A stretch of 64,000 nucleotides of DNA from Acidimicrobiaceae bacterium. GTDB taxonomy: Bacteria; Actinomycetota; Acidimicrobiia; Acidimicrobiales; RAAP-2. Positions 19,751 through 27,717 of the stretch are shown piece after piece. A program made the translations under genes and the position numbers. The notes below the pieces were generated by a model. The model did not search any database. It was not told where the DNA came from and saw nothing but the letters and a program-made list of their open reading frames with translations. Positions within the stretch are counted from its first letter, which is position 1. Every line of letters begins with the position of its first letter. Location of the stretch: positions 41,002-105,001 of the forward strand of contig DAIDJP010000056.1 in NCBI GenBank assembly GCA_027451285.1, given 5' to 3'.

Positions 19751-19756
19751 TAGCGT
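19751..19756 (+). promoter_or_regulatory. -10 (TAGCGT) of the UAA-anticodon tRNA
   Basis: TAGCGT ends 6 bases before the first base of the tRNA acceptor stem, the same distance seen to leaderless start codons, so transcription probably begins at or next to the mature 5' end. Confidence 0.45.
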
Positions 19757-19762
19757 GAACGC

Positions 19763-19836
19763 GGGGGCGTAGCCCAATTGGCAGAGGCAGGGCGCTTAAA
19801 CCGCCTCCAGTGAGGGTTCGAGTCCCTCCGCCCCTA
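19763..19836 (+). tRNA. tRNA with anticodon TAA (tRNA-Leu by codon), short variable arm
   Basis: Complete cloverleaf: acceptor GGGGGCG/CGCCCCT, D-stem GCC/GGC with A14 and G18G19, anticodon stem GGGCG/CGCCT with loop CTTAAAC, T-stem GAGGG/CCCTC, and discriminator A73 followed by CGA (CCA not encoded). The anticodon UAA reads leucine UUA. Bacterial tRNA-Leu is normally class II with a long variable arm; here positions 44-48 (CCAGT) form a normal 5-base class I loop. TTA codons occur in glmU, mfd, the Trm112-like gene and the phosphate transporter, so a UUA reader is needed. The amino acid charged is inferred from the anticodon only. Confidence 0.8.
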
Positions 19837-19856
19837 CGACGGGCCTGCGCGCCCGC

Positions 19857-19862
19857 TACGAT
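19857..19862 (+). promoter_or_regulatory. Leaderless -10 (TACGAT) of the DUF3054 gene
   Basis: TACGAT lies 6 bases before ATG 19869. Confidence 0.5.
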
Positions 19863-19868
19863 GCGCCG

Positions 19869-20219
19869 ATGCGTCGCGTGGCCCCCCTGATCGATCTCGT
19901 CGCGGTGGTGGTGTTCGTGGCCATCGGTCGCGCCCGTCACCATCACGGTGACGCGTTGAGGGGACTGGTCTCAACGAGCTGGCCCTTCGCGCTCGGCCTG
20001 GCAGTGGCCTGGTTGATCCTCAAGCGCCGCTCCCGACGTGGACTCGGCCTGCGTGACGGAGCGTTCGTCGTGGTCGTGACCGTCGCGGTCGGCATGGTCG
20101 CGCGGGTGCTGGCCGGACAGGGCACTGCATTCGCCTTCATTCTCGTGGCATTGGCCTTTCTGGGACTGGCGATGGAGGGTTGGCGACTGTTCGCGCTTCG
20201 CAGGCGGTGGCACCTCTAG
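19869..20219 (+). CDS. DUF3054 membrane protein
   Basis: 116 residues, four predicted membrane helices (LIDLVAVVVFVAIGR, WPFALGLAVAWLIL, VVVVTVAVGMVARVL, FAFILVALAFLGLAM). The FVAIGR, TSWPFALG and GTAFAFILVA motifs fit DUF3054, a small actinobacterial membrane family of unknown function. It stands alone after the tRNA with its own leaderless promoter. Confidence 0.8.
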   Translation: MRRVAPLIDLVAVVVFVAIGRARHHHGDALRGLVSTSWPFALGLAVAWLILKRRSRRGLGLRDGAFVVVVTVAVGMVARVLAGQGTAFAFILVALAFLGLAMEGWRLFALRRRWHL

Positions 20220-20242
20220 AACGCGGGGGCGTTGTTCTTTAG

Positions 20243-20248
20243 TAGCGT
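20243..20248 (+). promoter_or_regulatory. Leaderless -10 (TAGCGT) of the anchored protein gene
   Basis: TAGCGT lies 7 bases before GTG 20256 and picks that start over the upstream in-frame codon. Confidence 0.5.
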
Positions 20249-20255
20249 GGTCTCC

Positions 20256-21056
20256 GTGGCTAAAAGCGCAGCAGGTAAGTGGGTCAGTCGAGTCGGCGCG
20301 TCCGGCGGTGGCAAGTCCTATCAAAAAACTCGTCCGGTCAACTACTACGGGGCGTTGGCCGTCATCGTGGTGTTGGGCCTAGTGGCGACGGTGTTTTCGC
20401 GCTACGAGTACCAGAACCCCTCGAGCGCGGCCACCGGCACCCCGCCGGCCATCGGCACGACCTGGTACGCGGCCCTCTCGATCGAAGCCTGTGGCAAGAC
20501 GCTGCCGTTCCTGGCGCCGAACCCCTCGACGACCGCGGGCCTGACCGTCCAGAGCGCCAACGTCATCAAGATCAGCCCCGTGTCGGCCGCCGACTCGGGC
20601 TCGCACGCCACGCTGGGTCAGTTCGCGGCGGAGTACCCGGGTCTCATCGCGTCCTCCAGCGAGCTCGCGGTGCCGACGGCGTCGGGCAAGTCCTCGACCA
20701 CCACCACGTATCACAACGGAGACACGTGCCCGACCAAGTCGAAGTACGCCGGCCAGAAGGGTCAGGTCTCCTACGCCTACTGGACCTCGTTCGGTCAGAA
20801 GAAGCCCGTGGTGACCACCAACCCGGCGTCGATCAAACTCACCCAGTTCCTGCGCGTGACAATGGCCTTCGAGCCCCAGGGCGTGACGCCCAAGGCGCCC
20901 CAGCAAGCGACCGTGAACGCGATGGTCGCGGCGAACGCGACACCCACGACCACCAGCCCTCCGGCGACGATCCCGTCCACGACCGTCAAGCCCTTGACGA
21001 CGGTGCCGACCACGGTGCCGGCGAACTCGACCACCACCACCGCGCCTAAGGGCTAA
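20256..21056 (+). CDS. Single-pass membrane protein, Thr/Pro-rich C-terminus
   Basis: 266 residues, function unknown. A basic cytoplasmic segment (about 1-28) with SGGGKSYQKTRPVNYYG precedes one membrane helix (ALAVIVVLGLVATVF). The extracytoplasmic domain (about 50-215) has two widely spaced cysteines (IEACGK, GDTCPT), and the tail is a Thr/Pro/Ser repeat-like linker. It lies 2 bases upstream of the mannose-1-phosphate guanylyltransferase, so a role in envelope assembly is plausible but unproven. Confidence 0.7.
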   Translation: MAKSAAGKWVSRVGASGGGKSYQKTRPVNYYGALAVIVVLGLVATVFSRYEYQNPSSAATGTPPAIGTTWYAALSIEACGKTLPFLAPNPSTTAGLTVQSANVIKISPVSAADSGSHATLGQFAAEYPGLIASSSELAVPTASGKSSTTTTYHNGDTCPTKSKYAGQKGQVSYAYWTSFGQKKPVVTTNPASIKLTQFLRVTMAFEPQGVTPKAPQQATVNAMVAANATPTTTSPPATIPSTTVKPLTTVPTTVPANSTTTTAPKG

Positions 21057-21058
21057 AC

Positions 21059-22090
21059 GTGAAATCCGTCGTCCTCGTCGGCGGCATGGGGACCCGAATG
21101 AGGCCCCTGACGTATCACACGCCCAAGCAGATGCTGCCCCTCGTGGGTTCGCCGATCATCGAGTACGTGCTCGGCAATCTGGGCCGCCAGGGCGTGACCG
21201 ACGCCGTCTTGTCACTCGGCTACATGCCCGACCGGTTCATCGAGGCGTACCCGGACAACGTGATCGGCGGCGTGAAGGTCAGCTACGCGGTCGAGCCCGA
21301 GGCCCAGGGCACCGCGGGAGCGATTCGATTCGCGGCCGAGCACGCGGGCATCGATGACACGTTCCTCGTCGTCAATGGCGACGTCCTCACCGACCTCGAC
21401 GTCACGCGGCTGCTGGCGTTTCACCGCTCACGCCACGCGACGGCGAGCATCTCACTGCACGCGGTCGAGGATCCGTCCCTGTTTGGCGTCGTGCCCACGA
21501 CGCCCGACGGGCGCGTGATCGCCTTCGTGGAGAAGCCCCCGCGCGACGAGGCACCCACCAACCTGATCAACGCCGGCGCCTACCTGTTCGAGCCGTCGGT
21601 GCTCGAGCGCATCGACGCGGGGCGTCCGGTGAGCGTCGAGCGCGAGACATTTCCGACTCTGGCCGCCGAGGGTTCGCTCTTCGCACTCGCCGATGAGGGC
21701 TACTGGCTCGACACCGGGACCCCCGCCACCTATCTGCGCGCCAACGTCGACGTCCTCGAGGGCCATAACGGTCATCACGGTCCCGCGCTGGTCGGCCTCG
21801 TCGACGCGACGTGGTGCCACCCGTCGGCGCGCGTGTCGAGCGACGCGCACCTACGACGCGCGGTCGTGGACCGCGACTGCGTGGTGGGCGCCGGCGTCGA
21901 GCTCGACCACGTGGTCTTGATGCCCGGCTGCGTCATCGACGACCGAGCCGTCTTGAGCCACTGCATCGTCGGGCCCGGAGCGGTGATCGGCGCGGCCGCC
22001 ACGCTCGAGGCGACCTGCGTGATCGGCGCGGGCGAGTTCGTCGAGCCCGGCGAGTCGCTCGCCGGCGACGTGCGCCGAGGCGAGGGCTAG
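21059..22090 (+). CDS. Nucleotidyltransferase, probable mannose-1-phosphate guanylyltransferase
   Basis: 343 residues. The sugar-nucleotide pyrophosphorylase signature GGMGTRMRPLTYHTPKQML is followed by VNGDVLTDLD, EKPP, INAGAYLFE, SVERETFPTL, a YWLDTGTP segment and a C-terminal left-handed helix. These features match the actinobacterial ManB/RmlA2-type GDP-mannose pyrophosphorylase. The neighbouring cofD/cofE genes reproduce the mycobacterial fbiA-fbiB-manB neighbourhood. GDP-mannose made here would feed the glycosyltransferases downstream. A glucose-1-phosphate specificity cannot be excluded. Confidence 0.8.
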   Translation: MKSVVLVGGMGTRMRPLTYHTPKQMLPLVGSPIIEYVLGNLGRQGVTDAVLSLGYMPDRFIEAYPDNVIGGVKVSYAVEPEAQGTAGAIRFAAEHAGIDDTFLVVNGDVLTDLDVTRLLAFHRSRHATASISLHAVEDPSLFGVVPTTPDGRVIAFVEKPPRDEAPTNLINAGAYLFEPSVLERIDAGRPVSVERETFPTLAAEGSLFALADEGYWLDTGTPATYLRANVDVLEGHNGHHGPALVGLVDATWCHPSARVSSDAHLRRAVVDRDCVVGAGVELDHVVLMPGCVIDDRAVLSHCIVGPGAVIGAAATLEATCVIGAGEFVEPGESLAGDVRRGEG

Positions 22091-22791
22091 CGAAAGAGGT
22101 CGTCGTGGGGGCGGCGCACCAGGTCCCCGCCGGAGCCCTCACCGAAGAAGGACGCGTCGAGCCCGCGCAGCAGCGCGAAGGGCGTCGCGGCGGCCTTGCC
22201 CATCACCAGGTTCGCGGCCGCGGCGATCTCGTCGGCGATCGCCACCTCGGTGGCCTCGAGGACGCGCCCGTTGGCGTCGGGCGTGCCGCGCAGGTCGAGT
22301 AGTGCCCGCACGCCGGCCGAGCCGATCGCCACGTCGCACACGCCCTGTCGCCAGGCGCGACCGAAGGTGTCGGTGATCACGACGCCGACCTCGACGCCGA
22401 CGCGCCGTCCGATCTCGCCGCGCAGGCGGCGCGCGGAGCGGTCCGGGTCGAGTGGGAGCAGCACGGCCGTCCCCTCATCGGCGTTGGAGAGGTCCACCCC
22501 GGCGTTGGCGTTGACGAAGCCGTGGTGCGTCTCGGTGATGCGCAGCGTCCCCCGTCGGCGCAGCACTCGTCGCGACTCGCTCTCGATCAGTCGAACCTTG
22601 TCGGCTTCGAGCCCCGAGAACGCGACCACGCGGCCCTCGGACTTGGCGACGACCTTGCTCGTGACGACCACCAGGTCGCCCGGGGCGAGCGACAGTCTCG
22701 CGACCTCAAGCGCGTCGAGCAGGTGCGCGACGAGGTCGTCGCCGGTGCCGACGGCCGCCGCGAGGGCGAGGGGAGTGATGGTGAGGCTCAC
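22087..22791 (-). CDS. cofE: Coenzyme F420-0:L-glutamate ligase
   Basis: 234 residues. It adds glutamate to F420-0 using GTP. CofE motifs: VVVTSKVVAKSEGRVV, SRRVLRRRGTLRITETHHGFVNANAGVDLSN and VVITDTFGRAWRQG. The length equals stand-alone CofE; mycobacterial FbiB carries an extra C-terminal FMN/nitroreductase domain that is absent here. It overlaps cofD by 4 bases and converges on the guanylyltransferase gene with a 4-base overlap. Confidence 0.93.
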   Translation of the reverse strand: MSLTITPLALAAAVGTGDDLVAHLLDALEVARLSLAPGDLVVVTSKVVAKSEGRVVAFSGLEADKVRLIESESRRVLRRRGTLRITETHHGFVNANAGVDLSNADEGTAVLLPLDPDRSARRLRGEIGRRVGVEVGVVITDTFGRAWRQGVCDVAIGSAGVRALLDLRGTPDANGRVLEATEVAIADEIAAAANLVMGKAAATPFALLRGLDASFFGEGSGGDLVRRPHDDLFR

Positions 22792-23702
22792 GAGGTGACG
22801 ACCCGGGCGAGGCGGGCGGCGTTCGCGGGATCGGCGACGACCGTCGTCGTCACGACGCAGTCCATCCCTACGTCGCGCACCGCGTCGGCGTCGGCGGCGT
22901 CGACCTCGTCGATGACCAGCGTGCCGACGAGACCACGGTAGAACTGGGCGACACCGACGCAGGTCGCCGGATAGCCCATCTGGGTAAGGAGGCGATCGGC
23001 CGGACCCTTGAGGGCCGCGCCGCCCACGATGGGCGAGACCGCGATGACGTCGTGGCGCCGCGAGGCGAGTCGCTCGCGCACCGGCGCGACCGCCAGGATC
23101 GGTTCGATGGACAAGAGGGGATTGGAGGGAGCGATCACGATGCGCGTGGCGTTTTGGAGGCTTGCCAACACCTGTCGCGTCGCCGTGGCGGACGCGGCGC
23201 CCTCGACGCGGATGGCGTGCACCTCGACGTCGTGGCGGTGCGCCACGAAGTACTCCTGGAAGGTCAATTCGCCGATCTCGGTGTCGAGCACTGTGGCCAG
23301 CGGGTCGTCGGTGACGGGTAGGAGGCGCACGCCGACTCCGTGGCGCTCGGCGAGCTCGGCCGCGACGCCGCTCTTGGTCGCGCCCTCTGCGAGGCGCTGG
23401 GTTCGATAGAGGTGGGTAGCCAGGTCGCGATCGCCGAGACGGAACCAGGCCTGGCCTCCGAGAGCCTCGAGTTCGTCCATCACCCGCCAGGTCTCGCCGG
23501 TGAGCCCCCAGCCGGTCACCTCGTTGTTGAGGCCCGCCAGGGTGTAGGTGATGGTGTCGAGATCGGGACAGATGCTCAGCCCGTGCAGCACGAGGTCGTC
23601 GCCGACGTTGACGATCGCCTCGAGTTCGAGCTCGGGCACGTGCGCGCGCAGCGCGGCGAGGAGTCGCGCGGCTCCGACGCCACCGCTGAGTACGCTGATC
23701 AC
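22788..23702 (-). CDS. cofD: 2-phospho-L-lactate transferase (F420 biosynthesis)
   Basis: 304 residues. It joins the phospholactyl or phosphoenolpyruvyl donor to Fo. Motifs: SGGVGAARLLAAL at the N-terminus, VNVGDDLVLHGLSICPDLDTITYTLAGL, WFRLGDRDLATHLYRTQRL and IAPSNPLLSIEPIL. The GTG start has TAGAGT 7 bases upstream. The pair cofD-cofE shows that the organism makes F420, consistent with the LLM oxidoreductase at 41.8 kb. Confidence 0.95.
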   Translation of the reverse strand: MISVLSGGVGAARLLAALRAHVPELELEAIVNVGDDLVLHGLSICPDLDTITYTLAGLNNEVTGWGLTGETWRVMDELEALGGQAWFRLGDRDLATHLYRTQRLAEGATKSGVAAELAERHGVGVRLLPVTDDPLATVLDTEIGELTFQEYFVAHRHDVEVHAIRVEGAASATATRQVLASLQNATRIVIAPSNPLLSIEPILAVAPVRERLASRRHDVIAVSPIVGGAALKGPADRLLTQMGYPATCVGVAQFYRGLVGTLVIDEVDAADADAVRDVGMDCVVTTTVVADPANAARLARVVTS

Positions 23703-23709
23703 CCCCGAG

Positions 23710-23715
23710 ACTCTA
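23710..23715 (-). promoter_or_regulatory. Leaderless -10 (TAGAGT) of cofD
   Basis: Minus-strand TAGAGT, 7 bases before GTG 23702. It is divergent from the TAGCAT element of the serine hydrolase, with only 12 bases between the hexamers. Confidence 0.5.
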
Positions 23716-23727
23716 GGGGCGCTTTAC

Positions 23728-23733
23728 TAGCAT
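23728..23733 (+). promoter_or_regulatory. Leaderless -10 (TAGCAT) of the serine hydrolase
   Basis: TAGCAT lies 6 bases before GTG 23740. Confidence 0.5.
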
Positions 23734-23739
23734 CGGGGT

Positions 23740-24546
23740 GTGAGCGAGGCGTTGACGCGAGAGTGGCCCGGTCGGGCCTGCGCGGTGGTGTTTCGCATGC
23801 GCGACGGCGCCGACGAGATTCTCGCCGACGACGGGGACCTCGAGGAGCGCCGGGCGTGGGCCTCGGTGTCCAAGATGGCCGTGGCGATGGCGTTCGGCGT
23901 CGAATTCGACTGGGGTCTGCACCGCTACAACGAGGCGATCGGTCCGCGGGGCGAGACGATCGCCGACCTCCTGAGCCATTCGAGCGGTGCGGGTCTCGAA
24001 GAGGGCGACGGACGCGCGGCCGCGGGCGTGCGACGGGTCTACTCGAACTACGGGATCGACCTCGCGGTATCACTCGTCGTGGGCGACAACGAGCCCGCAA
24101 CGTGGCTCGAGTCGCGGGTGTTCGCCCCGCTCGGCATGGATCAGACCCGCCTCGAGGGTCGCCCCGCCGCGGGCGTCGTCGGATCGACCAGCGACCTCGC
24201 GACGCTGGGTCTGGCCTGGCTGCGTCCCGACGTGATCTCGCGCGCGACGCGCGATCTCATGGTCACGCCCTACGCGCCGGACCTGGCGGGAGTGGTGCCG
24301 GGATTCGGCCGCTTCGACCCGTGCCCGTGGGGGCTCGGCCCCGAGGTGCGTGGCGACAAGCGCCACTGGATGGGAGAGTGGCCCGCGGACAGTTTCGGCC
24401 ACTTCGGACAGAGCGGTGCGCTGATGCTGCTCAACGCGCGCGAGGGGGTCGGCGTCGTGGCCACGAGCACCGAGCCCTTCGGCGCGTGGGCCGTCTCGCT
24501 GTGGCCGACCTGGACGAGTCGGATGCGAGCCCGGGCGCTCGCGTGA
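23740..24546 (+). CDS. Beta-lactamase-family serine hydrolase
   Basis: 268 residues, short for the class C/DD-peptidase/esterase family. SxxK motif in ASVSKMAVAMA, YxN motif in VYSNYGID, and a late HFGQSG in place of KTG. No signal peptide is visible, so a cytoplasmic esterase or amidase is as likely as a penicillin-interacting enzyme. It overlaps the next glycosyltransferase by 4 bases (GTGA), so it begins the plus-strand glycan operon. Confidence 0.82.
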   Translation: MSEALTREWPGRACAVVFRMRDGADEILADDGDLEERRAWASVSKMAVAMAFGVEFDWGLHRYNEAIGPRGETIADLLSHSSGAGLEEGDGRAAAGVRRVYSNYGIDLAVSLVVGDNEPATWLESRVFAPLGMDQTRLEGRPAAGVVGSTSDLATLGLAWLRPDVISRATRDLMVTPYAPDLAGVVPGFGRFDPCPWGLGPEVRGDKRHWMGEWPADSFGHFGQSGALMLLNAREGVGVVATSTEPFGAWAVSLWPTWTSRMRARALA

Positions 24547-25550
24547 GCGACCCGGCCCTTCGCGTCGCGCTCGATCTCGACGGGTCGCTCGAGTCCCTGG
24601 GCAATTCGATGGACGACCTCGCCGACGCCCTGGCCGCGACCGGAGGATGCGACCTGGTGCGCTTTCGCAGCACCGGTGCCCCGGGTAGCGGCGAGGTGCA
24701 CCTCGCCGGGCGTTGGCTATTCCGGACCGCCTGGCGCCAGGGACGCGGCCGGGCCATCGACACGATGCTGCCACCGGTGGACCTGGTGCACGTGGCCGGG
24801 GTGGCCACACCACCCACGCGCCGCGTTCCCCTCGTGATCTCGGTGGATGATCTGCGTCCGTTGCGTGGCGAGTCGAGGACCCATCAGCGCGTCGCCCAGT
24901 TGCGCCGCGCTGTCGCCCACGGGGCCACCCTCGTCGCGTCGAGCCGTAGCGCGAGCCACGAGGTCCTCGACGTGCTCGACGTCGAGCGCCACCAGGTCGT
25001 GGTGGTGCCGCCCGTGGTGCCCACGGTGGCACCCACGCTCGACGGCCGCGACCTGGTGGTCAACGTCACCGGAGCGGTCGAGCGACTGCTCGACGTGGCC
25101 GAGGCGCTCGTCGACCTCGGCCAGCGCACGGGGTCGCGCGTGGTGGTCCTGGCGAGCGACGAGGCGGGTGCGGTTGTGCGCGCGAGGGCGTCGACGATAC
25201 AGGTGCGCGCGCGACGCGACGCGCGCTCGGCTCTCGGGGGCGCACGGGTGGTGCTGCACCTCTCGGATGGCGCGCGATTCCCCTCCTTCGCCATCGCGGC
25301 GCTGGCCGCCGGCGTGCCGACCGTCGCGCGCTCGACGGCCATCAACCGCGAACTCCTGGGCGGGGCGGCCGTGCTGGTCGAGCGCCACGAGGACGTGGTC
25401 GGCGCTCTCGAGGAGATCATGGCGCGCGAGGCGCACCGCGCGGTGCTGATCGCGGCCGGGCGCGATCGCGCGCTCGACTTCGCACCGGCGACGGCGGCCC
25501 AGGCCTACCTCGACCTCTACCGCGGGGTCGTGCAAGGCTGGTCGGCGTGA
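24543..25550 (+). CDS. Glycosyltransferase, GT4-like (divergent)
   Basis: 335 residues from the GTG that overlaps the hydrolase stop. The overall layout is GT-B: an N-terminal Rossmann part (LRVALDLDGSLESLGNSMDDL, VDLVHVAGVATPP) and a C-terminal part (LHLSDGARFPSFAIAALAAGVPTVAR) in the place of the GT4 E-x7-E donor site. The usual glutamates are replaced, so the enzyme may be divergent or non-catalytic. It is followed by two clearer GT4 genes with 4-base overlaps. Confidence 0.7.
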   Translation: MSDPALRVALDLDGSLESLGNSMDDLADALAATGGCDLVRFRSTGAPGSGEVHLAGRWLFRTAWRQGRGRAIDTMLPPVDLVHVAGVATPPTRRVPLVISVDDLRPLRGESRTHQRVAQLRRAVAHGATLVASSRSASHEVLDVLDVERHQVVVVPPVVPTVAPTLDGRDLVVNVTGAVERLLDVAEALVDLGQRTGSRVVVLASDEAGAVVRARASTIQVRARRDARSALGGARVVLHLSDGARFPSFAIAALAAGVPTVARSTAINRELLGGAAVLVERHEDVVGALEEIMAREAHRAVLIAAGRDRALDFAPATAAQAYLDLYRGVVQGWSA

Positions 25551-26611
25551 CGAGGCTCGTGGTCTCGATGGACCAGCTCTTTCGGCCCCAGCCCGGCGGC
25601 ATCGCCAGCTACGTCCGTGGTCTCCTCCAGGGTCTCGCCGAACTCGACGGCGCCTGGGACGTGCGCGGATTGGCTCCGCGCGGGAACCTCGCCGACGCGC
25701 CGAGTGTTGCCACCACGGCGATCCCGCTCGACGTCGCGGCGCTCACGCGTCTGTGGCGCCTGGCCCCCCTCGGCGTGCCCGCCGACGCCGACGTGGTGCA
25801 CGCGACGTCCCTCGCGGGACCCTTCGCCGGGGGTCGACGCGACGCGATTCATTCGGTGGCCGTCCACGACCTGCTCTGGCGCGACCGCCCCGAGGCGACT
25901 ACCGCGCGCGGCGTGCGCTTTCACGAGGGCCGCCTAGGTCTCGTGCGCTCGCGCGAGGCGATCCGCGTCGTGGTCTCCTCGCCCGGACTCAGGGAGCGGC
26001 TCCTCGCCGAGGGCTTCGCCGCGTCACGACTCCACCCGGTGCGACTCGGCGTGGACGACGCGACTCCGGCGGCCGACAGCGCCTCCGTCGCGGCGGCGCT
26101 GTCGGCCGCCGGCGTCACCGGACCCTTCTCGCTCTACGTGGGCACGCGTGAACCGCGCAAGAACATCGCGCGACTCGTCGAGGCCCACTGCGTCGCGCGC
26201 CGCCGACGCGGCGACCTTGGTCCACTGGTGCTCGTGGGTCCCGCGGGCTGGGGCGCCGTGGACACCGCGGACGCAGTCGTGCTCGGGCCCCAGAGCCGAG
26301 CGCTCGTCAAGGGTCTGTTGCGCGACGCGACGGTGATGGCGTACGTGGCGCTCGCCGAGGGCTGGGGGCTCCCGCCGGTCGAGGCCCTCTTCGCTGGGAC
26401 GCGCGTCGTGGTGAGCGCGGACTGTCCCAGCGTGGCCGGAATCGACGCCGTGGTGCGCGTCGACCCCCTGGACGTCGAGTCGATCGCCGACGGTCTCGTG
26501 CGCGCGCTTGACGAGGCTGACGATGCGCCGGCTCGGGCCCGGCGCCATGCCGCGGTGTCCGACCTGACGTGGGTCAATTCGGCTCGCGACCACGTGGCGG
26601 GCTGGCAGTGA
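25547..26611 (+). CDS. Glycosyltransferase family 4
   Basis: 354 residues. The N-terminal acceptor domain has FRPQPGGIASYVRGLLQGL; the donor domain has FSLYVGTREPRKNIARLVEAH and the E-x7-E site in YVALAEGWGLPPVEALFAGTRVVVS. This is the pattern of NDP-sugar-dependent GT4 enzymes such as mannosyltransferases. The GTG start overlaps the previous gene (GTGA), and the next gene starts within its last codons. Confidence 0.88.
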   Translation: MTRLVVSMDQLFRPQPGGIASYVRGLLQGLAELDGAWDVRGLAPRGNLADAPSVATTAIPLDVAALTRLWRLAPLGVPADADVVHATSLAGPFAGGRRDAIHSVAVHDLLWRDRPEATTARGVRFHEGRLGLVRSREAIRVVVSSPGLRERLLAEGFAASRLHPVRLGVDDATPAADSASVAAALSAAGVTGPFSLYVGTREPRKNIARLVEAHCVARRRRGDLGPLVLVGPAGWGAVDTADAVVLGPQSRALVKGLLRDATVMAYVALAEGWGLPPVEALFAGTRVVVSADCPSVAGIDAVVRVDPLDVESIADGLVRALDEADDAPARARRHAAVSDLTWVNSARDHVAGWQ

Positions 26612-27717
26612 GAGTCGCCCTCGACGTGTCGGCAGTCCCGGCGCAGCTCACGGGCGCCGGGCGCTACGTCGTCGAGATCGCCAAACGGTTGCCCCAGAGC
26701 GGACCCGACGTGACACTGGTGTCGCGACGCGGCGACGAGGAGCGCTGGCGCGACTGGTCGGCGGCGCCGGTGGTGGGTCTCGTGCCCACGGGCCGGGCCG
26801 CTCGACTGTGGTACGAGGCGTGGCGTCTCGGCACGAGCGAGGTGGCGCGCGCAGCCAACGTGTGGCACGGACCGCACTACACCATGCCCCACCGCGGTGC
26901 GACACCCTCGGTCGTGACGATTCACGACCTGACCTTCTTCACCCATCCCCAGTGGCACGAGCGCGCCAAGGTCGCCTACTTCCAGCGCGCGATCCGCTAC
27001 TCGGCGATGAACGCCGCGGCTCTCATCGCGGTGAGCGACGTCACGGCTCGCCTCATCGACGAGCTCCTGCCGGGGCACTCTCCGGTGGTGACCGCTCCCC
27101 ACGGGGTCGACCTCGCGGCGTTCTCGCTCGCAGGCGACGACGACGCCGCCTTCGAGCGGGCGGGGCTCACCAGCGACGCCGCCTACGTTCTCTTCGTCGG
27201 CACCCTGGAGCCGCGCAAGGGCCTCGACGTGCTGATCGACGCGTTCGACGAGGTGGCGCGGGACCGCCCTGAGCTCGAGCTGTGGATCGCCGGCAAGGCG
27301 GGCTGGGGCGAGACCCCCGAGGTCGTGCGCCGCGCCGGCTCGCGCCAGCGCATCCGGCGCCTGGGCTACGTCGATCAGTCGGTGCTGCCCGCGCTGATGC
27401 GCCGCGCGCGCTGCGTGGCCTATCCCTCGTGGGCCGAGGGGTTCGGCTTGCCCGTCCTCGAGGCGCTGGCCTGTGGCGGAGTGGTCGTGACGAGCGCGGG
27501 CACCGTGATGGAGGAGGTCGCGGGCGGTCACGCGCTCCTCGCCGAGGCCGGCGACGTCACCTCACTCGCGGCCGCGCTCGCCGCCGCCGACGACCTCGAC
27601 GCTGCCGCGAGGGCCGCCCGCGCGCCCGGAGCCCGTCGCCACGCCGAGCGCTACACGTGGGAGGCCAGCGTCTCACGTCATCTCGAGGCCTACGACCTGG
27701 CGGCGCGGGCCCGATGA
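26608..27717 (+). CDS. Glycosyltransferase family 4
   Basis: 369 residues. PAQLTGAGRYVVEIAKRL at the N-terminus, VVTIHDLTFFTHP, AVSDVTARLID, LFVGTLEPRKGLDVLIDAF and the E-x7-E donor site in YPSWAEGFGLPVLEALACG define a canonical GT4 (mannosyl- or rhamnosyltransferase type). It is coupled by GTGA and ATGA overlaps to the genes on either side, so all these enzymes are probably made together for one polysaccharide. Confidence 0.9.
   Translation: MRVALDVSAVPAQLTGAGRYVVEIAKRLPQSGPDVTLVSRRGDEERWRDWSAAPVVGLVPTGRAARLWYEAWRLGTSEVARAANVWHGPHYTMPHRGATPSVVTIHDLTFFTHPQWHERAKVAYFQRAIRYSAMNAAALIAVSDVTARLIDELLPGHSPVVTAPHGVDLAAFSLAGDDDAAFERAGLTSDAAYVLFVGTLEPRKGLDVLIDAFDEVARDRPELELWIAGKAGWGETPEVVRRAGSRQRIRRLGYVDQSVLPALMRRARCVAYPSWAEGFGLPVLEALACGGVVVTSAGTVMEEVAGGHALLAEAGDVTSLAAALAAADDLDAAARAARAPGARRHAERYTWEASVSRHLEAYDLAARAR

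Noticed and set aside
19763..19836. The UAA-anticodon tRNA as a suppressor of the leuS TAG
   Set aside because: Anticodon UAA pairs with UUA, not with UAG; CUA would be required.
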